From Bacteroidales bacterium (GTDB taxonomy: Bacteria > Bacteroidota > Bacteroidia > Bacteroidales > UBA3663), in the NCBI GenBank assembly GCA_017632695.1, contig JAGBQS010000215.1, forward strand, positions 1-6,324: a stretch of DNA of 6,324 nt, read 5' to 3'. Of the stretch, positions 1-4,341 are shown piece by piece (positions within the stretch are counted from its first letter, which is position 1; each line of letters starts with the position of its first letter). A program made the translations under genes and the position numbers. The notes under the pieces are model-generated. The model saw only the letters and a list, made by a program, of their open reading frames with translations. It searched no databases and was not told the DNA's origin.

Positions 1-536
1 AGATCGTCCACCAGCCCCTCGGCGTAGGCGCCGAACCACAGACCGAACGAACTGGGCATTGCCACCTGCAGGTGCGTATAGCCCGGCATCAGTACGTCCT
101 TGTACTTTTCGCTCTGCCGGATCAGCATGTCGAAGAGTGCCTTCACGGCCTGAGCCACCTCCTGCAGCTCGTGCCGCATGTACAGCTTCAGGTCCACCAG
201 CACCTGATCGTTGCGGCTGCGGCCCGAATGGATCTTCTTGCCGGTATCGCCCAGCTTGCGGGTCAGCATCAGCTCCACTTGGCTGTGCACATCCTCAATG
301 CCTTCCTCAATCCGGAAGTTACCCTTTTCGGCCTCCCTGTATATATTTTTAAGTTCGGCAAGCAGTGTCTGCAGTTCATCGGAGGTAAGCAGACCGATGC
401 TTTCCAGCATGGTGATGTGTGCCATGGACCCCATCACGTCGAACGGAGCCAGGTACAGATCCATCTCGCGGTCGCGGCCTATGGTGTATTTCTCGATGTC
501 CTTGTCCACCTGGACACTTTTTTCCCAGAGTTTCAT
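1..536 (-). CDS. argH: Argininosuccinate lyase, N-terminal part (cut by window edge)
   Basis: ArgH cleaves argininosuccinate to arginine and fumarate, the last step of arginine synthesis, as a cytosolic homotetramer of the fumarase/aspartase superfamily. The minus-strand frame opens at ATG 534-536 (MKLWEKSVQVDKDIEKYTIG...) and stays open for 178 codons to the left edge. Seen in the translation are GSMAHITML (about residues 36-44), the EDVHSQVE segment (about 80-87), the substrate-binding block HSGRSRNDQV (about 101-110) and GYTHLQ (about 149-154). All are hallmarks of ArgH. Bacteroidales ArgH is about 445 residues, so roughly the first 40% is present. The catalytic serine loop (GSSIMPHKKNP in the family) lies outside. 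It starts 12 bases after the stop of the SRPBCC gene, with no room for its own promoter, so it is probably co-transcribed with that gene. Identification is firm; transcript structure is inferred. Confidence 0.96.
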   Translation of the reverse strand, partial: MKLWEKSVQVDKDIEKYTIGRDREMDLYLAPFDVMGSMAHITMLESIGLLTSDELQTLLAELKNIYREAEKGNFRIEEGIEDVHSQVELMLTRKLGDTGKKIHSGRSRNDQVLVDLKLYMRHELQEVAQAVKALFDMLIRQSEKYKDVLMPGYTHLQVAMPSSFGLWFGAYAEGLVDD

Positions 537-548
537 ACCCGATGCGGA

Positions 549-1007
549 TTAATAAGGAATCTTGGTTAAGGCTTCGGCAATCATATCGGCGGCACCGTCC
601 AACTTGCTGCCCACCATGGGGCGCAGGTAGAAGGGGATGTCAATATCGATTGTAACGCGGATCTTGGTGGTATAGGCGGCTTCGGGCAGCATCTGGATCC
701 AGAGCGTACAGGCCACCGGCGAGTTTTCAGCCGCGTACTTCACGCACTTGGGTTCCTCGCGCTCAATGATGCTGATGCACGTCGGCATACCGTTCACGGT
801 AAAGCGTGCATGATCCGCATCGAAACTGAAGTTTCCTAACGTAACCTTGCCGCCGCTCTGCTCCTGCAGTTTGGCCTTCACCTGTTCCTTCAGTTCGGGC
901 GGCATGTTATCCTTCAGGGTCTGCAGTTCGCTCAGGTTACTCAACCTGCGGTACACGTTTTCCTGAAGTGCATTAACTGTCTTGATTTTACTTTCGTATC
1001 TTGCCAT
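549..1007 (-). CDS. SRPBCC (START/polyketide-cyclase fold) family protein, function unknown
   Basis: A 152-residue cytosolic protein with no signal peptide or membrane segment. It starts MARYESKIKTVNALQENVYRRLSNL and ends in ALTKIPY. The opening pattern, in which a short strand is followed by a 'vyrrLSnLselqtLKDnmP' helix, fits the small SRPBCC proteins of Bacteroidales that I recall. So do a central hydrophobic strand set (residues about 95-130, LWIQMLPEAAYTTKIRVTIDIDI) and the C-terminal amphipathic helix (about 133-149). The fold forms a deep hydrophobic cavity that binds lipids or other small hydrophobic ligands; no ligand can be inferred here. The family is often annotated 'polyketide cyclase' by fold only, and nothing here suggests polyketide synthesis. 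It lies between pyrE and argH, 12 bases ahead of argH. No -7 promoter core is obvious upstream, where the repeat-rich gap begins, so read-through from pyrE is plausible. Family call fairly sure, role unknown. Confidence 0.8.
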   Translation of the reverse strand: MARYESKIKTVNALQENVYRRLSNLSELQTLKDNMPPELKEQVKAKLQEQSGGKVTLGNFSFDADHARFTVNGMPTCISIIEREEPKCVKYAAENSPVACTLWIQMLPEAAYTTKIRVTIDIDIPFYLRPMVGSKLDGAADMIAEALTKIPY

Positions 1008-1020
1008 AGTTTGCTTTTTT

Positions 1021-1164
1021 ATTGGGAGTTATCTGGAGTTATCTGGAATTAACAAGCTTTTGCTTGTGGAGTTATCGGACAAATGTTTCGCCTGCGTAGG
1101 TATCGTCCGCTAACTCCCTTTAACTCCTGTTAACTCCAGCGGTCAAAGACCGCTAACTCCCAAT
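1021..1164. repeat. Two-part heptamer/hairpin repeat element (GGAGTTA x4, TAACTCC x4)
   Basis: The gap between the SRPBCC gene and pyrE holds four GGAGTTA units at 1025, 1035, 1045 (variant GGAATTA) and 1068, then four TAACTCC units at 1111, 1121, 1131 and 1154. The spacing is 10, 10, 23 in both halves. In both halves a 16-base segment between units three and four holds a small hairpin: ACAAGC/GCTTGT with a TTTT loop at 1052-1067, and GCGGTC/GACCGC with an AAA loop at 1139-1153. The outer ends form an 11-bp perfect inverted repeat (1021-1031 with 1154-1164). The inner units form a 13-bp arm pair with one mismatch (1068-1080 with 1105-1117). The whole can fold as a nested cruciform or RNA structure. 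No ORF or known element is recognised. Confidence 0.85.
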
Positions 1165-1190
1165 TCATTCTTCATTACCCTTTACAAGAC

Positions 1191-1225
1191 TTTACACTTT
1201 ACACTTTACACTTTACACTTTACAC
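1191..1225. repeat. Tandem heptamer array, five perfect TTTACAC copies
   Basis: Five uninterrupted copies of TTTACAC run from 1191 to 1225, with a degenerate relative (TTTACAA) at 1181. The pyrE stop codon (1220-1222, TAA on the minus strand) and most of its last valine codon lie inside the rightmost copy, so the array straddles the gene end and then forms its 3' untranslated region. On the left it is preceded by a looser ATTCATTCTTCATT stretch (1163-1176). The array is likely to vary in copy number by slippage. Function unknown. Confidence 0.95.
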
Positions 1226-1858
1226 TCCCCACTCTACCGGATTCGCCCTCCACTGTTTCAGCACCTCGATGTCCGACGGCTGGATGTAGTTCAGCTCGGC
1301 TGCCTCGGCAATCAGTTCCGTATAGTTGGAAAGGGTGGTGAGTTCTACGCCGGCTTCGCGGAAAGCCTGCTCGGCCTGCGGGAACTGGTAGGTAAAAATG
1401 GCTACCATACCCAGCACGTTCACCTTGGCATCGCGCAGGGCGGCAACGGCCTTCAGGCTGGACATGCCTGTGGAGATCAGGTCTTCCACCACCACTACGT
1501 TCCAGCCTTCCTCCACCTGACCCTCAATCAGGTTACCCATGCCGTGATCCTTCGGTGCCGAACGCACATACAGGAACGGAACGCCCAGGGCATCGGCTAC
1601 CAGTGCCCCCTGCGCAATGGCTCCGGTGGCCACTCCGGCTACGGCATCAATCTTTTGGCCGGCAAAGCGGCGCTGGATGGTGCTTACCAGACCGGTTTTG
1701 ATGATGGTACGTACCTCGGGATAGGCAAGCGTCTTGCGGTTATCGCAGTAGATGGGCGAATGCCAGCCTGATGCCCAGGTGAAAGGATTGTTGGGTTGCA
1801 ACTTGACGGCTTTAATGGCCATGAGTTTCTCGGCTACGAGACGTTCGATGGTTTTCAT
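1220..1858 (-). CDS. pyrE: Orotate phosphoribosyltransferase
   Basis: PyrE joins orotate to PRPP to make orotidine 5'-phosphate, the fifth step of de novo pyrimidine synthesis, as a cytosolic dimer. The 212-residue length is normal. Seen are the N-terminal KLQPNNPFTWASGWHSPIYCDNR segment (residues about 19-41), the catalytic loop VRSAPKDHGMGNLIEG (98-113) and the PRPP-binding motif VVVVEDLISTGMSSL (121-135). In the PRPP motif the paired acidic residues E125/D126 are intact. The start at ATG 1856-1858 gives the expected MKTIERLVAEKL opening and lies about 45 bases downstream of a strong promoter-like core at 1912-1919. The last codon and stop sit inside a TTTACAC repeat array. The next gene downstream (SRPBCC, then argH) is on the same strand after a 212-base repeat-rich gap. 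No attenuator or PyrR-type leader is recognisable in the short leader. Confidence 0.97.
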   Translation of the reverse strand: MKTIERLVAEKLMAIKAVKLQPNNPFTWASGWHSPIYCDNRKTLAYPEVRTIIKTGLVSTIQRRFAGQKIDAVAGVATGAIAQGALVADALGVPFLYVRSAPKDHGMGNLIEGQVEEGWNVVVVEDLISTGMSSLKAVAALRDAKVNVLGMVAIFTYQFPQAEQAFREAGVELTTLSNYTELIAEAAELNYIQPSDIEVLKQWRANPVEWGV

Positions 1859-1905
1859 TTTCTGATATGTTGTTTATAATTTAATTGCTTTGTACGTTTT
1901 TAAAT

Positions 1906-1946
1906 CGTGCGCAAAGATAATAAATTTTCTGCAATCATCGCGCACG
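1906..1946. promoter_or_regulatory. Inverted repeat flanking the pyrE promoter core (possible operator)
   Basis: CGTGCGC (1906-1912) and its exact reverse complement GCGCACG (1940-1946) are separated by 27 AT-rich bases. The left arm overlaps the -7 core and predicted start of transcription; the right arm lies at the -33 region. Arm centres are 34 bp apart, close to three helical turns. Because most of it would not be transcribed with pyrE, a DNA-level role such as repressor binding is more natural than an RNA hairpin. Chance occurrence of a 7-bp pair is possible. Confidence 0.4.
1912..1919 (-). promoter_or_regulatory. Bacteroidota-type -7 promoter core for pyrE
   Basis: Read on the minus strand this is TATCTTTG (followed by C), an exact match to the Bacteroidota sigma-factor -7 consensus TAnnTTTG. 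It lies 53 bases upstream of the pyrE ATG, so transcription should begin near 1905. No good TTTG -33 box is seen at the usual 19-21-base distance, and one arm of an inverted repeat occupies that spot. The call rests on the -7 match and position. Confidence 0.7.
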
Positions 1947-1963
1947 GAACATTAAAAATTCAT

Positions 1964-1999
1964 AAAAGCGCCGAAAAATGCGTAAAAACCGACGCTTTT
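1964..1999 (-). terminator. Weak terminator-like hairpin after comF
   Basis: Directly after the comF stop (2001-2003) the arms AAAAGCG (1964-1970) and CGCTTTT (1993-1999) can pair. On the minus strand the second arm is followed by ATGAATTTTTAATG, a loosely T-rich stretch. The stem is only 7 bp and the loop is 22 bases, so this is a poor match to an intrinsic terminator. It is listed because a transcript end is expected between comF and the pyrE promoter. Confidence 0.3.
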
Positions 2000-2000
2000 G

Positions 2001-2699
2001 CTATACATGCAGGGACAATCCGAGGGTTAGGAAAGAGAGACGGACTCCTTCAACCTGACGCAGGACGTCGGCACAGGCCAACAGGGTGGAGCCTGTCGTA
2101 CTCACATCGTCGACCAGCAGAATATGCTTGCCTTTAAGCCGTTCCGGATGAACCACGCAGAATGTTCCGGTTTCGTTCTGCCTGCGTTCTTCACGGCTGA
2201 CCCGGATCTGCGATTTCGCGTAATGTTTTTTCAAAAGACAGCGTTTCTCGAAGGGCAAATGCCACGCTTCGCTCAAAGTCTGGACAATGGGCGATACCTG
2301 GTTATATCCGCGTCTCAGCAAACGGAACCAATGAACCGGAACAGGCACAATCAGATCAATGTCGTAAGGCCACCCGCTTCCTTCAAGTTGCTGCACAAGG
2401 AGTCTTGTCAGAAAACCGTTCACATAGGGTTTATCCTTGAACTTAGCTTCCTGAATCAGTCCGGCAAAAGCATCTTTCGGCTGATAATAGGCTAACGTAG
2501 TGGCATGCTCGAAGGCGATTTTCCCTACCAGCAGCTGCCAAAGCGGATTCTGTCGGGCTGCACTGTCGGCCAACGGGAAATGCATCAGGCACTCCAGACA
2601 AACCATCTCTTCCTCCTCCATCAATTCCCGATGGCAGCACAAACAGGAGTCAACGCTCATAGCGCCAATCACCCTCCTCCCCCACTCACTCATCATCAT
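2001..2699 (-). CDS. comF: ComF family phosphoribosyltransferase-like protein
   Basis: ComF/GntX-type proteins have an N-terminal zinc-finger-like part and a phosphoribosyltransferase domain; in naturally transformable bacteria ComF helps DNA uptake, but the reaction is not established. Seen with the chosen start (232 residues) are two CxxC pairs near residues 19-22 and 34-37 (CLCC and CLEC), VPVPVHWFRLLRRGYNQ at about 118-134, and the PRPP motif VDDVSTTGSTL at about 196-206. The frame is open to ATG 2768 (255 residues), but that start would overlap recX by 83 bases. I chose ATG 2697-2699, the first of three ATGs in a row, which has GGAGG nine bases upstream and overlaps recX by 14 bases. The next two ATGs are equally possible. 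It is the last gene of the prmC-recX-comF operon, so translational coupling is likely. Family call is firm, the exact start is not, and a role in competence here is unproven. Confidence 0.9.
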   Translation of the reverse strand: MMMSEWGRRVIGAMSVDSCLCCHRELMEEEEMVCLECLMHFPLADSAARQNPLWQLLVGKIAFEHATTLAYYQPKDAFAGLIQEAKFKDKPYVNGFLTRLLVQQLEGSGWPYDIDLIVPVPVHWFRLLRRGYNQVSPIVQTLSEAWHLPFEKRCLLKKHYAKSQIRVSREERRQNETGTFCVVHPERLKGKHILLVDDVSTTGSTLLACADVLRQVEGVRLSFLTLGLSLHV

Positions 2700-3162
2700 C
2701 TTCCTGTACCTCCATCCTTTGCAAAGCCTGGCTGCAAACGGCTGTTTCAAATCCGCGGGAAGCCGCAAAGCGGTACAGTTTGGCGCGGTCGTTTCGGTCC
2801 AACGGCAGCTTCATGCCCCGCATCTTACCCTTCAGCAGATCCACCAGCGTGCCTAAGTACTGTTCCTCATTGATCTGTTCATCGAAGGCAAGTGCAATCT
2901 GCTCCGGGCTTACCCCTTTTTGCTGCAGGGCATAGCGGATCTTGATGCGGCCCCAATGGTCGTAGGTCAGTTTATCGTTCACAAAGGCGTGCACGTAACG
3001 CGCCTCCGAGAGGAACCCCTCGTCCGTGAGCCACTGTATGATCCGGGCGGCATCGGCTTCCGAAACCTCCCAGACGCGCAGTTTATCGAGCACGTCGCGC
3101 GTAGCCCGTTCGGCCTTGCTGCACCAGGCAGCTGCCTTGTTCAAAGCCTGTTCGTATGTCAT
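2686..3162 (-). CDS. recX: Regulatory protein RecX
   Basis: RecX binds RecA and modulates, usually inhibits, RecA filament growth and recombinase activity in the cytosol. The 158-residue protein is of normal length and all-helical. It shows the family pattern of repeated three-helix modules: KAERATRDVLDKLRVW (about 16-31), then DEGFLSEARYVHAFVNDK (about 47-64) and WGRIKIRYALQQKGVS (about 70-85). The C-terminal module ends in DRAKLYRFAASRGFETAVCSQAL (about 125-147). The tail is acidic (EVQEDDDE), and its codons are shared out of frame with the start of comF. Its ATG (3160-3162) overlaps the prmC stop as ATGA, the classic four-base coupling arrangement. Pairing of recX with prmC is familiar to me from Bacteroidales; recA itself is not in the window. 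The identification is confident. Confidence 0.93.
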   Translation of the reverse strand: MTYEQALNKAAAWCSKAERATRDVLDKLRVWEVSEADAARIIQWLTDEGFLSEARYVHAFVNDKLTYDHWGRIKIRYALQQKGVSPEQIALAFDEQINEEQYLGTLVDLLKGKMRGMKLPLDRNDRAKLYRFAASRGFETAVCSQALQRMEVQEDDDE

Positions 3163-4157
3163 GATTTTATAGCGGTAACAAAACGGTCCTTTCCGTAAAA
3201 ATCACGGTGCAGCTGCACCTGCTGATAACCCTGTGCGGAAAGCAGCTGGCAGGTGGCAGGTCCGTATGCCTCGTTGATCTCGAAATAAAGTTTTCCACCG
3301 GGTTTGAGGCAACCCTGTGCATAACTGCCGATGGCGCGGTAGAACAGCAGCGGATCCGTGTCCGGAACGAACAGCGCCATATCGGGTTCATAATTGAGCA
3401 CGTTGGGCGCCATAGCGGCCGCCTCCTTCCGGCAGATGTAGGGCGGGTTGCTGACAACGGCATCGTATGTTGATAACCGGTTGATATCTGTGTTGGCAAG
3501 CTGTGCAGCAGCCTGCAGAATATCCAGTTGCACGAACTCTATATTGCTGATATTCAATGCAGCGGCGTTCTGCCGGGCAGTTGTCAACGCAGCGGTTGAT
3601 AAGTCGATAGCAGTTATGAACGAATGGTGGATTTCGGCCGCTAAGGAGAGGGCGATGCACCCGCTGCCGGTACCGATGTCCATGAGGCGGAGGGGAGCGG
3701 TTTTCAACGGGTTTTCCACGGGTTTTTCTACAAGGTTCTCAACGGGATTCTCAACGGGATTGTTGATAAGTTTTTCCACCCGGTTATCCACGGGGTTTGC
3801 AGCGTTATCAAGCGGGTTTTCAACACTTCCCCGGAAGTTATCAACCACCATCTGCACCAGCTCGGCGGTCTCCGGCCGGGGTGTCAGCACCTCGCGGTTC
3901 ACGGCAAACTTCCTGCCCCGGAACCACGTATACCCCAGCACCTGCTGGACGGGCTCGCCATGCGCCAAGCGGACGGCATACTGCCGGAGGAGCTCGGACT
4001 GCGCAGGGGGCAAAAGGAGGTCGTCGGCATGCAGGAGGATGTCGGCATACGAAAGGCCGCACACTTCCTCGAGCAGCAGGCGGACGATGGCCCTGGCCTC
4101 GCCGGCATCGTAAAGGGGCGAAAGTGCCCCGCGTAAAAGCTGAATTGTATTCTTCAT
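3159..4157 (-). CDS. prmC: Peptide chain release factor N5-glutamine methyltransferase with repeat-expanded linker
   Basis: PrmC (HemK) methylates the glutamine of the GGQ motif in release factors RF1 and RF2 using S-adenosylmethionine, which raises termination efficiency. The N-terminal helical domain spans residues 1 to about 80, followed by the strand region with TPRPETAELV (92-101). The methyltransferase domain has the SAM motif MDIGTGSGCIALSLA (159-173), the acidic residue after strand two in AIDLS (183-187) and the catalytic NPPY (237-240). It ends in FEINEAYG and GKDRFVTAI. At 332 residues it is some 40-50 longer than the usual 280-290. The excess is a low-complexity tetrapeptide repeat (about 111-152) in the linker before the SAM motif. 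All catalytic motifs are intact and the frame is unbroken, so activity is expected. It heads the operon with recX and comF. The start at ATG 4155-4157 lies about 31 bases downstream of a promoter-like core at 4188-4195. Confidence 0.95.
   Translation of the reverse strand: MKNTIQLLRGALSPLYDAGEARAIVRLLLEEVCGLSYADILLHADDLLLPPAQSELLRQYAVRLAHGEPVQQVLGYTWFRGRKFAVNREVLTPRPETAELVQMVVDNFRGSVENPLDNAANPVDNRVEKLINNPVENPVENLVEKPVENPLKTAPLRLMDIGTGSGCIALSLAAEIHHSFITAIDLSTAALTTARQNAAALNISNIEFVQLDILQAAAQLANTDINRLSTYDAVVSNPPYICRKEAAAMAPNVLNYEPDMALFVPDTDPLLFYRAIGSYAQGCLKPGGKLYFEINEAYGPATCQLLSAQGYQQVQLHRDFYGKDRFVTAIKS
3702..3827 (-). repeat. In-frame 12-bp repeat array inside prmC (x-V-E/D-N tetrapeptides)
   Basis: About eleven units of 12 bp (one shortened to 9 bp, coding AAN) follow each other in the coding strand, with consensus CCCGTKGAAAAC. 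They encode tetrapeptides such as SVEN, PLDN, PVDN, RVEK, LINN, PVEN, PVEN, LVEK, PVEN and PLKT. Two adjacent units (PVEN PVEN) differ by one base, while others have diverged at several bases, so the array is a mix of recent and older copies. A related VVDN unit lies just upstream (3837-3848). The array falls in the linker between the N-terminal domain and the SAM-binding motif. On the plus strand one unit reads TTATCCACG (3784-3792), one base off a DnaA box. Confidence 0.92.
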
Positions 4158-4187
4158 TCAACAGACGTTTTGCTGTGATTCCGGACG

Positions 4188-4195
4188 CGAAGATA
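4188..4195 (-). promoter_or_regulatory. Bacteroidota-type -7 promoter core for prmC-recX-comF
   Basis: The minus strand reads TATCTTCG, one base from the TAnnTTTG -7 consensus. It is 31 bases upstream of the prmC ATG, giving a predicted start near 4181 and a leader of about 25 bases. A clear -33 TTTG box at 19-21 bases is lacking; the upstream region is T-rich on this strand. The same eight bases occur facing the other way for the lipoprotein gene. Confidence 0.5.
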
Positions 4196-4198
4196 GCG

Positions 4199-4265
4199 AA
4201 AAACTTTCAAAAAAATGATAAGAAAGCCTAAAAAAACAGCCAACTTTATTAAAAAAACGCAAAAA
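4199..4265. promoter_or_regulatory. Phased A-tracts between divergent promoters (probable curved DNA)
   Basis: Runs of A on the plus strand occur at 4199-4203 (A5), 4209-4215 (A7), 4230-4236 (A7), 4251-4257 (A7) and 4261-4265 (A5). The three A7 runs start exactly 21 bp apart, two helical turns, and the two A5 runs sit 10 bp outside them. In-phase A-tracts are known to bend DNA. Placement between two opposing promoter cores suggests an UP-element-like or nucleoid-protein site. That role is inference. Confidence 0.55.
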
Positions 4266-4312
4266 TATGATAAATATACAATTGGAAAAGGGAAAATGTC
4301 GCAAAAAATCCG

Positions 4313-4320
4313 TATCTTCG
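4313..4320 (+). promoter_or_regulatory. Bacteroidota-type -7 promoter core for the lipoprotein gene
   Basis: TATCTTCG, followed by CACCCGC, lies 21 bases before the lipoprotein ATG at 4342 and differs by one base from the TAnnTTTG consensus. Transcription would begin near 4327, leaving a leader of only about 15 bases. No TTTG -33 box is seen at the expected distance; the nearest TTG (4282-4284) is too far. It matches the core facing prmC base for base. Confidence 0.5.
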
Positions 4321-4341
4321 CACCCGCAATTTATATGAGTA

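Noticed and set aside
72..569. Plus-strand open frame of 165 codons opposite argH
   Set aside because: It lies antisense to a clear ArgH coding frame with intact family motifs and shows no recognisable protein features; it is a shadow of codon bias on the other strand.
1021..1225. CRISPR-like array
   Set aside because: Repeat units are only 7 bases with 3-base spacers or direct tandem copies; there are no 25-45-base repeats with unique spacers and no cas genes.
1859..2000. Riboswitch or pyrimidine-sensing attenuator ahead of pyrE
   Set aside because: The predicted leader is only about 45 bases and AT-rich, with no stable stem, anti-terminator pair or recognised aptamer.
2001..2768. Longer comF starting at ATG 2766-2768
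   Set aside because: It would overlap recX by 83 bases and add a 23-residue extension not expected before the zinc-finger part; the ATG triplet at 2693-2699 gives the usual family length.
3702..3827. Frameshift or pseudogene signal in prmC caused by the repeat
   Set aside because: The reading frame runs unbroken through the array and every catalytic motif downstream (DIGTGSG, NPPY, GKDRF) is present.
3702..3848. Replication origin suggested by DnaA-box-like units
   Set aside because: The units lie inside an intact coding gene, most are two or more bases off consensus, and no AT-rich unwinding region or dnaA/dnaN gene is near.
3448..4113. Plus-strand open frame of 221 codons opposite prmC, with a regular F-S-T-G/R repeat
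   Set aside because: The regular repeat is only the reverse complement of the prmC 12-bp array. No start context, promoter or family match supports it, and prmC on the other strand is intact.
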